A stretch of DNA of 64,000 nt from Phytophthora hibernalis. Its lineage: Eukaryota; Oomycota; Peronosporomycetes; Peronosporales; Peronosporaceae. A program made the translations under genes and the position numbers. The notes beneath the pieces were generated by a model that saw nothing but the letters and a program-made list of their open reading frames with translations, made no database searches and was not told the DNA's origin. This document shows positions 55,708-64,000 of the stretch, one piece after another. Location of the stretch: positions 2,131,001 to 2,195,000 of the forward strand of contig JAAKBF010000171.1 in NCBI GenBank assembly GCA_012656075.1. The letters run 5' to 3'. The stretch's first letter is position 1; each line of letters opens with the position of its first letter.

Positions 55708-57283
55708 TTAGGCCTGCACCTTGAGGTCGATGGCGGCGGCGCCGTTTTCGCTCAGTTTCCTGGCAGTTTTGGTCTTGGACGCCAGCGACGAGCTGCTAAT
55801 GCTCGTGGTGGCCGGCACCATGAAGAGCAGGAAGAGCGGCACCACTTTGGCCACAGAGCGGATGGTCACGGCCGTGGCGAGGCCCGCGAAGTCGGTCTTG
55901 GAGATCTGCAGGTAGCTGCAGAGCCACGAGCCCCGTATGAGGCCACGGACCACGAGAAGTTGTAGATGGACATGAGCAGCGCGAACATGGTGCCCTCGAT
56001 GCCTGGCGGACAGATCTTGGCGCACAACACGAGCGACGGCATGTGCTTGAGGCGGGCGACCACGTCCGAGAGGATCTCGTCGCCGAAGATGAAGAACTGG
56101 TCGCCGATGCCAAAGGCCACGTTCAGACGAGAGACGAGAACGAACTCAGCGATCGACACGCAGGCGGACGCCAACTGGATACGGAAGAACATGCGGCGGA
56201 AGGGCATGTCTTGGAAGTAAGCGTTGTAGAGCGCAGTGGTGCCCAGCAGCGTGAAGCTGCCGACAGTGGAGATGAAGCCCAAGAAGGACTTGGAGAAGCC
56301 CAGCTCGGCCGTCTTAAAGCTGAACATGGCCTCACCCACACTGGGAGGCAGCGCGTTGGACAGGAAGATCCACAGCATGGGGCGCCAGCAGATGGGGTCC
56401 ACCACCACCGTCGCGAGAGTGCGGCACTGGCCCAGCACGGTGCGGACGAAGCCGAGGTCTGTTTGCGGCACGAACGTCTCTTCCGGGATCTTGATGGAGA
56501 TGGCCACCACGCACAGTGGCCCCATGGCCGAGATGAAGAAGACGCCCATCGGACCGAACATATTAAGCGCGTACCCAGACACCATCGAGCCCAGCACGGA
56601 GCCGACCGAGAGCGAGATCCACGAGAGCGTCTGCAGGTTGCCGGCCATGTCCTCGCGCTCGCTGCGCGCGGCCTCGACGACTTTCCCGTCGATTACGACG
56701 TCGCAGAAGGCGATACCAAGACTTGCGACCACGAGCGCCACGAGCGCGCGCTCGTACGTCATGACGAGGCCAGGCACGGAGAGCGCCAGATAGGCGGCGG
56801 CTGAGACGGCGCTGGAGAGGAGTAGGTAGGACTTGCGGCGCGTGCCCCAGATTGGGACGCTGTCCGAGAGCATCCCATAGAGCGGTTTGATGATCCATGG
56901 AATGGCGGCGGTGGCGCGCAGCGACTCGGACTGGGCCGGGGCCAGCGCCAGCGTCTCGTTGAGGTAGTAGCTCGTGCCCAGTGAACAGAGCGTGCTTCGG
57001 ATACCCTGTGTGAAGTAGACGAAGAAGATTTGGAGCAACAGGCCGTCACCGAACTGGACGCGCATGGATTTCCCCAGTGGATGACCGACTGGACGGTGGA
57101 GAGCGCCACCTTCTTCCTGTCCTGCTCGGAGATCGAACCCACAGCGGCGTCCTCTGCAGCGGAGCTGTCCGGGGTGTCTCCTACGCTTGGGCTTGAAGGA
57201 CTTGCACCGCCGCTCTCCATGTCCACAAATGCGTCCTGTTTCTTGTTGCGGCCGCGGATGCCATCGATCGAAGAGTCCGCCAT
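55708..57283 (-). CDS. BT1-family folate/biopterin transporter
   Basis: A 12-helix membrane carrier of the FBT/BT1 branch of the major facilitator superfamily, expanded in oomycetes; members import folates, pterins or related compounds. The start ATG at 57283 gives MADSSIDGIRGRNKKQDAFV and an acidic cytoplasmic N-terminus. The membrane part begins LLLQIFFVYFTQGIRSTLCS and includes IPWIIKPLYGMLSDSVPIWG (family signature), LSVPGLVMTYERALVALVVA, VIDGKVVEAARSE and ALPPSVGEAMFSFKTAELGF. The last part is in the frame SWLCSYLQISKTDFAGLATA, ending ENGAAAIDLKVQA at 55708. Two single-base losses (an A run near 57070, HWG to KSMRVQF; a G run near 55930, ASYG to GSWLC) break the frame. Both are in homopolymers and the domain is otherwise perfect. 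Confidence 0.9.
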
Positions 57284-57328
57284 GCGTCTGCACGTCCAGC
57301 ACAGTTTGAGTTTCAACAGCTTTAGGAT

Positions 57329-57345
57329 GAATTGAAATGAGTTGT
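57329..57345 (-). promoter_or_regulatory. Oomycete-type initiator upstream of the BT1 transporter
   Basis: On the minus strand AACTCATTTCAATTCAT matches the oomycete core promoter initiator (GCTCATTYYNCAWTTT) at most positions and lies about 50 bp before the start codon, the usual distance. Confidence 0.45.
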
Positions 57346-57987
57346 CCAATGAAAAAATGTACATTTCCTTGTCATAAGGGCCTAGGGCTACTGTATTATT
57401 CCGACAAAATGGAATGTGTCGTACCTAATTGAACTTTACTGTAGACAACGACCCCATCTGGATCGCAAACAGCAAAATAAACCGGTAAATACCGATTTCA
57501 AAAGGGGTCTGGTCCCTCGATTTTCCAAAAAGCTGCAGACCTCAAACAGTCGCGGCATGAGGCGCGCAAGATGGATTCCCATCGAACGACGAGCTGTCGC
57601 ACAGCGAGAGCCTGATATATCGACTCTACAGAAATATACGGCTGCTATAATAGCAGCTTGCCAAAGCTGCTAGTCTTCTTGTGGCTCCCAGTTCGGCCCT
57701 TGCAGCCGACCTCAAATCACGGCGATTTGACGTCGGCAAGGTCGTGAACGCAATTCACTGTCCGAGCTTTTGTCTCCTCCATCTAGCTGCATTTACTGAG
57801 CAGGTCATTTTAAACCGGACAGCGTAAATAAAAATATCGCGCCATTTTACGAAAGGAAGCACTGACGCTTCGGAAATTTATTTGAGGTTTGCTCAAAATG
57901 AGGCCTGCGTTGAAGAGTGATAGTGCGTAATTTATCGCAAACAGACGTCTCAACCGCATTTTGAGACCCGCGTTAGAGATGCTCTTA
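57346..57987. other. Intergenic, no gene seen
   Basis: AT-rich, with CTCAACCGCATTTTGAGACCC and similar sequence near 57,945-57,980 that looks like the end of a decayed MITE. No partner end was found. Confidence 0.35.
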
Positions 57988-58568
57988 GGCCCTGGTTTCT
58001 CCGTCGGTGTCTGGGTCTCGGAATAAAAGAAGTGATGCTGATTGGCCGGTGGTTTATTCCCCGACGAGGCATTATATTCCGAGATAGATATAAAGTCGGA
58101 GAGACGGTTGCCAGACCGTCAAATCATGCAAAATCATGATGTACGACGAAAATATGCGAAGTTACACCCCTTCAACAACCAACCTCCATCCTTTACTAGA
58201 CAACACTTTATTCAAGTCACTTTACAAAAACGACGAAGGGATTTGCTTGTTCAACCAGTCACATTTTATTTAGCATGATTCTGACTAGTTTATGCTGTAG
58301 TTGCTTATCCGAAGAAATACTGACCAATCAAGATACATCATTGTAGGTCATAAACGATTGATTTCTTTAGACCAGCTCCATGTGTGCGCTTTTCCCGGCA
58401 CATTATCCGGTTGCAGAGAACTTCGGTACAACGATTCACGCCTAGAACGAGTTTGAAAGGGTATACAGATCAGCAACCCAACTCTCAGCACCAGCAATCT
58501 AGGGACAGCGTCGGGGATTATGAGGTCGTTTATTCCCAGACTCAGACACCGACGGAGAAACCAGGGCC
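57988..58568. mobile_element. Harbinger-type MITE, 581 bp
   Basis: Inverted ends of about 38 bp start GGCCCTGGTTTCTCCGTCGG; TTA flanks both sides (57985-57987 and 58569-58571). There is no transposase inside, so it must have been moved by one from elsewhere. The end differs from Harbinger-1, so a different autonomous partner is expected. Confidence 0.85.
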
Positions 58569-58571
58569 TTA

Positions 58572-59691
58572 GGGCCGGTCTTAGCCGTGGACAGATAAGT
58601 GGATGGCTCTTTGGTGGATCGTTCTTTTATGGGTGCTTTGGCTAAGAACAAGCGAATACTTTAGTGGACGGCTTGGTGGATCGAACATGCGGCAGGATGG
58701 TTGACATCTACGCCTACCTAAATGCAGCCATCAATTTTTACTGTGACTCTGACTGCGGTAACCACGCGAGTTGGACAAAGCAGTGTTGTATCTGGAGGAG
58801 ACGTCCTTCCACATCTCCGCAGCTTGACATCACAATGATACTCGGATCGCACTTGCTGAAGCCCGAGACGAGTTTTCCATACTCTCCACGAGAGCTCAGG
58901 AATTCAGTATGAATATCCGTCCAGATACATGAGTTGGCTTGTGTCTGGTTAGTTTCGAGCTATGCTCGAGTAGGCCTGGCATCCAGCTCATGCCAACGGT
59001 GAGAAAACTACTCCGAGAACATGATGTTCAGTAGTCGCGGCAGACAATGGCGGATGCGTCGTTTGGCTCCTCCAGAAGCTTGCATCTTGGCCGGGCCCGA
59101 CTCAACGCCAAGGAATTGCATTTCGGCAAATACTCTCTTCATTCCCAGTAGGAGAGCGACGTATCCCAGCTTGTTGTCGTTTCAGTCTGGTCCTTTCTTG
59201 ACAACACGCAGTTGGCGCAAATAGCACTCTGTGCGTAGTTGCTTCGCACCGAAGTTAAGTAGACACGCCTCCGTCGCTTCAAGGTCGAGCGCTTCATCGA
59301 AAAGCAGGTCAATGATTGTCTTCGGTTGGCTTGGAGTCAACGAGGCATCTTTCGCAGCTTCACCATGCAGGTCCGCGGTAGAGATAGAACGAAGGTTGGC
59401 ACTGCTAGCGACCATTTGTGGAATTGGAGAATGAGAACGCCGAAGTGCTTTGACCGTGAAGATACTACATGTATACCGTCGTTTTGCTCTACCGTTCATG
59501 TGGCACACCCCAGGGCGGGTATCCCTCGCGTCCACCTTCCGTCCGAGTCCACCACCCCTAATTTTCTCGGGCGGACGTGGAACTGATTCCAACAAGTGGT
59601 CACAGCCGGTGTCCGCCAACATCTGCATACGGGCGACATTATTGGTCCATTCGGGCCAAATACACCAACTTGGTTTGGCTAAAACCGGCCC
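58572..59691. mobile_element. Second TTA-flanked element, 1.1 kb, with decayed coding
   Basis: Inverted ends GGGCCGGTCTTAGCC and GGGCCGGTTTTAGCC, with TTA at 58569-58571 (shared with the MITE) and 59692-59694. On the minus strand (59628-59010) a frame reads MQMLADTGCDHLLESVPRPP to LRTECYLRQLRVVKKGPD, an in-frame TGA, then KLGYVALLLGMKRVFAEMQF and RRIRHCLPRLLNIMF. I do not recognise this protein. On plus, 58,780-58,910 reads LDKAVLYLEETSFHIS and LAEARDEFSILSTRAQEF. Confidence 0.7.
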
Positions 59692-59870
59692 TTAGGGGCT
59701 GTTTCATTTCAGGAATATCTGGAATAAGAATAGCAAAAGATATTCCAATCTAACCCTGAGGCTGAATACACTGCATTCATTGGCTAAGAAGTTATTCCTG
59801 GAATAGCGACCTCCTGAACCTGATCGTCCATCTGTCGATCATTTCGTCCAACCACCCTCCGTTAAAAGGA

Positions 59871-60990
59871 AATGGAAGAAGACCTGGTTGCCGTCCTTGC
59901 GTGCATGCTAGTATGTGCGTTTGCCCTGGTGCTTGACACGGACGGCAGAAGCATGCGAGCCGAGAACAAATTGCGGCCTTCGCCAAGACGATGCTAGCTT
60001 TCGCAGTGCCTTCCGTGTAGGGAGGGGCTGCTTTGAAGTGCTTGTGGCTTTTGTCGAAGCAAAATGGCCTATATACTACATAGGGAACCCCAATTCGATC
60101 GGAAAGAACCGCAAGTTTTTTTTGTGAACGAGAAGGTGGCTCTGGTACTTTGCTATCTTGGGTTTTGAGGGAGTCTAAGGGATGCTTACCAAATGTTTGG
60201 TGTTAGTAGGTCTACAGGATCTCGGGCCGTCACTCGTATCATTCATATATTGTATAGCGAACGTGAGCGCTTTATTTTCTATCCTAGAGATGCATTTGAG
60301 TGGTCCGAGGTAGCAACCGGCTTTGAAAGTGTGAGAGGAATTCCGAACGTCGCCGGCGCAATCGATGGAACGCTGATCAAGAGGACAAGACCAGTAGCAT
60401 TTTGGGGTGGTATTGTCGAAAGGGCTTCACTGCCTGGCCATTGTAGACATTAACCAGCGAATCATGGCGTTTTCTATCCGTCCTGGAAGTTGCAACGACC
60501 AGTCTGTTTGGAATCGCACCCTCATGGGGACACCTGAAATACACTTCATTGGGGACGCGGGGTATGCATTAAGGTCGCACATGCTTACGCCCTTCCCTCA
60601 CGGACAACGCGAAGATCCAATAATCAACAAGTTCAACAAAATTCACTCAAGTACACGCATCGTGGTCGAAATGGCTTTCGGGGCACTCAAGGGCCGTTTC
60701 AGATTCTTCGGAGAGAGATCGACATGAATAGCGAGGAAGAAGATGGCAAAATCATTACCGCATGTCTCGTGTTACACAACTTCGCACTTGCCTATGAGAG
60801 AGATACTCTGAGTGAGTTTGCTAATCTAGTCGACACTGAAGTCGGCAACAGCCTGGTCGACGACATGCTGCAGCACGACGACGACAACTTCGACAACATA
60901 GCGGGCATTCAAGTTGGCGATGACGATGAAGAAGCAGAACTGCTAGCTGGTCAAGAGAAGCGAGACGAGATAGTTAGAATGCTAATTTAG
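59871..60990 (+). pseudogene. Harbinger-3 transposase (DDE_Tnp_4)
   Basis: ATG at 59871 (MEEDLVAVLACMLVCAF), then the frame with DDASFRSAFRVGRGCFEVLV. At 60193 comes MFGVSRSTGSRAVTRIIHIL (helix-turn-helix) and GIPNVAGAIDGTLIKRTRP (first Asp). From 60407 KGLHCLAIVDINQRIMAFSI, HFIGDAGYALRSHMLTPF (second Asp) and RIVVEMAFGALKGRFRFFG (third, Glu). From 60724 an acidic tail (ACLVLHNFALAYERDTLSEF, DDEEAELLAGQEKRDEIV) ends at 60990. Four frames, each broken by a single shift, several in homopolymers; all catalytic residues are kept. Confidence 0.82.
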
Positions 60991-61100
60991 CACGATAATT
61001 CATAAAACAAATACGTAGATTTACCTTTTCTCCAGCAAAGCGGTGATACTTTCCACCACAGCTTTTGTGACTGAGGCCGTCACAGTGTCGATAATTGTAT

Positions 61101-61900
61101 TCAATTTGTCTCGAAATGCACCATGTGTTGTTTGACCGACGCCACGTCGGCCTGCACGGCCGAGATCTCGCTCTCAGAGGCGTCCCCTTCCCGACGATAT
61201 GATCAACCAGTGTCGACATCGACATTGCCAGCAAAGACATATCCCCATCCTTTTTCGTCCGTTTCGCCGACGCCCCTTTCATTGGAGAGAAGGCAGATGC
61301 ACATTTGGTCCACACGAACCCCGAAGCTGGCGTAGTTCTAGCAGCACCGATTGATTCCCTGTTATTACCATCATTAATGCTTTGACGGCACTCTTCGTTT
61401 GGGGCAGGGCCCTCCAGTTCTCGTCTCTCTTCACCTAGGTCCTCATCCTCTTCATCACTATACGCTCCTTCACCTTCACCTTCCTCGTCATTGTCAGCGA
61501 CAGATGTCGACGCATCCATTTCACCACTAGGAGAACAGAGCGTCGCAAGATGACGCTCACTATCAGCAACTGCGCTACCTTTCAGGCCACTAAACGGGGA
61601 AAGACAGTCAAAGGAGTGTATCCCAGTAGACAGGATATGGTATCGCGTCTTCCGTGTTGTTACGTCTTCTTGAACCAGTCGCTAAAAAATATCAAAATAT
61701 AAGAGATTTTAACAAATGACTACAGTTGTGTTAGTCGATTCAATATACAGTATAAACACTTACTTTGTACTGGGCCGTCAGTGTTTTGATTCGGTTTTGA
61801 CACGATTCGCTGGTTCGCGTAGTACTTAGCTTTGATGCGATGAGCTCCAAATTGTCTTTCTCGTCACCCTTGTCGCGCTGTGTCACAAAAGCGCAAGTAT
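61101..61900 (-). pseudogene. Harbinger-3 Myb/SANT-like protein with intron
   Basis: Minus strand: RDKGDEKDNLELIASKLS and TSESCQNRIKTLTAQYK (Myb-like helices), an intron at 61763-61682 (GTAAGTG donor, TTTTTTAG acceptor), then RLVQEDVTTRKTRYHILSTG. A MDASTSVADNDEEGEGEG acidic part, a basic stretch (KGASAKRTKKDGD) and the C-terminus follow. A missing G near 61,185 shifts the frame; the likely end is DASESEISAVQADVASVKQH...FETN with its stop at 61101. Partner protein of the transposase. The start is not fixed. Confidence 0.6.
61682..61763 (-). other. Intron of the Harbinger-3 Myb-like gene
   Basis: 82 bp with a strong GTAAGTG donor and a T-rich TTTTTTAG acceptor; removing it joins TAQYK to RLVQED in frame. 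Confidence 0.65.
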
Positions 61901-62029
61901 ATGCTCGTCCTTGAAGCGAAGCTGCAGTAGTTGTAGTGTCTGTCCTCGATCACCATCACCCGTAAACAGAAGTCAGGCTCCTCATAGCATATCCCGTCAC
62001 TAACAATCACATCGTACCTCCTGCCAGCA

Positions 62030-62240
62030 ACAGCGCCAGCATCAGCGACAAGTTCTTCTCCGCCGGCACTGCCAGCAGCGGCGCCAGCATCAGCGACAAG
62101 TTCTTCTCAGCCGGCTCTGCCATCAGCGGCGCCAGCATCAGCGACAAGTTCTTCTCCGCCGGCACCGCCAGCAACAGCGCCAGCATCAGCGACAAGTTCT
62201 TCTCCGCCGCCACCGACAGCGCCAATGGCTCGGCACTGCC
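62030..62240. repeat. 48-bp tandem repeat, about four units
   Basis: Units contain GCCAGCATCAGCGACAAGTT and CTTCTCCGCCGGCAC. The length is a multiple of three, and several frames are open: plus reads ASISDKFFSAGTASSG repeated; minus (62348-62007, 113 codons with ATG) reads VPAEKNLSLMLAPLL repeated. Which strand, if any, is coding is not clear. Confidence 0.75.
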
Positions 62241-62630
62241 AGCAGCGGCGCCAGCATCCTTAATCACCAGGAGCACGGCGCTCTTCTTCACCGCAACCGC
62301 CAGCATCAACCTTGCATCTTCAGTCTTCAGCGCCTCTATGCTCAGCAAAAATGAAGGCGACGCGAACCAATGATGGGTTCTCTAACCAACCTTACTTTAC
62401 GGCGTCAGCAGCCTACTTTAACAAATCAAAAACGGAGTACTGAACTGAAAAGGACAATAAATTGCGAGAAAATGAGCTGAAAAAATCCTTTAGGCGGTTT
62501 GTTAAAACCGTTCGTGCTCATGCTGATACCATTCAGGCACCAGGGAAAATTAGAAGGAAGTGGAATCAGTCATGACTTCCGCCTCAGTTTGGATTTCTGA
62601 GCTGGGGGTCCCCATTTCATCCTTTTCACT

Positions 62631-63760
62631 CTATACGTACCAGCTCTCAGAGATCAGTCCCACAGCTGCTTCCACATGAATGGGTAAGTGACCATCAAAG
62701 TGCTCACCCAGATCACCTGACCATAACTCGTTCAGCTCTTCATCTGTCCACAACAAAAACGACGCGTACTGCAAGCAAGTCGGCTGTTCCATTCCATATA
62801 GTGCACTCACTTTGTCCGGGTCGTGGTAGATTTTTGGCACATGCACTCTTAGGTAGAGGTTCAAAAGTGCATATGCACTGGCCAAATCCCTCTCTTTCGA
62901 GTCAGGATTTTTTTCGAGAATCAAATTCGAGTGGGGTACGTTAGAGAAGTCCACTTTCAGTCTTGGGAGGAATTGAGTAGACGTTCCCTGCGTGGTCGAA
63001 GCGAAACCACTGTAAGCACGGAGCACCGCGTGCTCACTCACCGTAGTGTTCAGCACTTTGCTGGATTCGTTCACTAGTGATTGGAGGGCATAGGGTTGCG
63101 CAGAAATTGTTACCAGTCGAGCTTCCGGCTCACGGAGGTCAGCGAAAGACGTCGGCATGGCAACTACAGACGCGCGGAGGCGTGAACAATGCGTTTTAGT
63201 GCGCATCGTTTGAATCATCGAGTGGACCGCAATAGTTGCGCCCACTTCCGAACTTGGTGGTGCCAGCCGAGCCATTAACTTCAAGTCCGGAAGTGGGCGC
63301 AACTATCCACAAACACCTCCCCATCGGTGCAATCTGCATCGTCCTCGTCCTCAAGGTCGTTGAAAGCAATCACATACTTTGCCGGCGCGCAGGGGATGCC
63401 AAACATTAGGCGTCCATCAGTCAGGGGATACTGCGTGTTGGGTATTTTGTACCCATAATGACCGATCTCGGATTTTTGATCGCAATACGCGAGGTCACTT
63501 CGACCCATTCCATGAACGGGGCCTCGTTTCCCGGCCGTGCGAGGTCTAGGATATCATCCTGGGAAGGCGTAGAGGCCGCCACTGCAGACGTGGGGCCATT
63601 TCCCGCGCCAGGGGTCGCTGGCACATTGACCACCTCGTCATTTCTGACATTTGGTGTTCTGGCTCGGGCCACTTGACGTTCTTGGTCCTGTCTTGCCTTC
63701 CTCTCCACGATTGAGGGTGGCGTGGCGTTCAGGGATTTGTTCTTGTGTTGCACGAAGAAG
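62631..63760 (-). pseudogene. Unrecognised decayed ORF region
   Basis: Consecutive minus frames. From about 63,757: KPFFVQHKNKSLNATPPSIV, a Pro/Ala/Ser-rich linker, then APFMEWVEVTSRIAIKNPRS. In the next frame (63508-63281): IGHYGYKIPNTQYPLTDGRL, FGIPCAPAKYVIAFNDLED and GEVFVDSCAHFRT. Finally 63302-62631: LPDLKLMARLAPPSSEVGAT, VVAMPTSFADLREPEARLVT and DKVSALYGMEQPTCLQYASF. These look like successive parts of one folded protein of about 370 residues, with two shifts. I recognise no family. A 25-bp inverted repeat (about 63,226-63,250 and 63,282-63,304, GCGCCCACTTCCG) lies at one frame junction. Confidence 0.4.
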
Positions 63761-64000
63761 GGCTTGACTTCAAACGGAGATAATTTAGCAGTGGCTCAAT
63801 AAACAGCACAAACAGCCCAGGAGAAATCGGATCTCCTTGCCGCATCCAAGCACCAAATACTTACTCGCTACTCCATTTACCAGGACTGTAACAAGCGTAC
63901 CTTCGTAAAACGTTTTAATGTACTGCCTGAAATGCTCGCTGATTCCATAGTGAGCTGAAACCAAGTCCAACGCTGACCATAAAGCACTGTCGAATGCTTT
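63761..64000 (-). pseudogene. LINE reverse transcriptase fragment, cut by the window end
   Basis: From the window end on the minus strand: KAFDSALWSALDLVSAHYG (catalytic-Asp block A), IKTFYEGTLVTVLVNGVAS, then in a shifted frame GLFVLFIEPLLNYLR, the usual follow-on of the QGDP block. The RT ends there and the unrecognised ORF begins. Non-LTR element; it continues beyond 64,000. Confidence 0.7.

Larger units (their letters stand above)
59695..61960. mobile_element. Harbinger-3: third TTA-flanked element, left end and genes
   Basis: Starts GGGGCTGTTTCATTTC directly after TTA 59692-59694. It contains a DDE_4 transposase on plus (59871-60990) and a Myb-like gene on minus (61101-61900), which converge. 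I could not find the right terminus, so the end given is only the limit of the coding parts. Confidence 0.55.

Noticed and set aside
54400..57335. Long plus-strand ORFs over the BT1 and GRWK-domain genes
   Set aside because: Shadows caused by high GC third positions; the minus strand holds conserved families.
57416..57673. 85-codon plus ORF after the transporter
   Set aside because: No motif, AT-rich, no promoter or partner; not supported.
1..64000. CRISPR arrays, RxLR or Crinkler effector genes, tRNA or rRNA genes
   Set aside because: No regular spacer arrays, no signal peptide plus RxLR or LxLFLAK motif, and no tRNA-like cloverleaf or rRNA sequence was found by eye; weak cases could be missed without a search.

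Overview
This window looks like nuclear DNA of an oomycete, most likely Phytophthora or a close relative. The three host genes (DNA polymerase delta catalytic subunit, a stramenopile-type Trp-rich domain protein and a BT1-family folate/biopterin transporter) are compact, GC-rich and almost intron-free, and the one clear spliceosomal intron is short with GTATGT...CTAAT...ACAG signals. The rest is a dense, nested graveyard of transposons of the kinds that fill the repeat-rich part of Phytophthora genomes. I saw no rRNA, tRNA or CRISPR features.

Layout. 1-8.1 kb: a Mutator-like element (MULE) with a DDE/SWIM transposase and a Ulp1-type protease tail. A mariner element (115-1625) sits in one of its intron-like inserts and a complete piggyBac element (4054-7079, TTAA on both sides) sits in its reading frame. 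8.5-15.1 kb: fragments of several gypsy elements in both orientations. 16.9-32.7 kb: an inverted block. 32.7-42.2 kb: the 3' two thirds of a very large gypsy element (gypsy-1) followed by the end of a second piggyBac. 42.2-43 kb: copia gag and leader.

The main result is structural. A pogo/Tigger transposase and gypsy-1 are each cut into two halves, and the halves meet at the same two junctions (about 19,248 and 32,724). Re-inverting the roughly 13.5 kb between them joins pogo 5' to 3' and gypsy-1 5' to 3' (within about 12 bp of continuity in a gag minisatellite). It also brings together the two ends of piggyBac-2, which lies by TTAA inside a copia gag frame that is open on both sides. The order of events is therefore copia, then piggyBac-2 into copia, then gypsy-1 into piggyBac-2, then an inversion with one break in gypsy-1 and one in pogo. 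Gypsy-1 also carries a long antisense ORF region and an extra sense ORF with hydrophobic segments between pol and the 3' LTR.

44.2-57.3 kb is the gene-containing part: POLD1, a 3.9 kb PIF/Harbinger element with TTA target duplication, the Trp-domain gene and the BT1 transporter. 58-61.9 kb holds three PIF/Harbinger-type elements in a row whose boundaries share TTA target sites. The last part has a 48-bp tandem repeat, an unrecognised decayed ORF region and a LINE reverse transcriptase cut by the window end.

Conserved genes and transposons alike carry single-base losses in homopolymers. Many of the broken frames may therefore be sequencing errors rather than decay, and this should be settled before any gene here is called a pseudogene.
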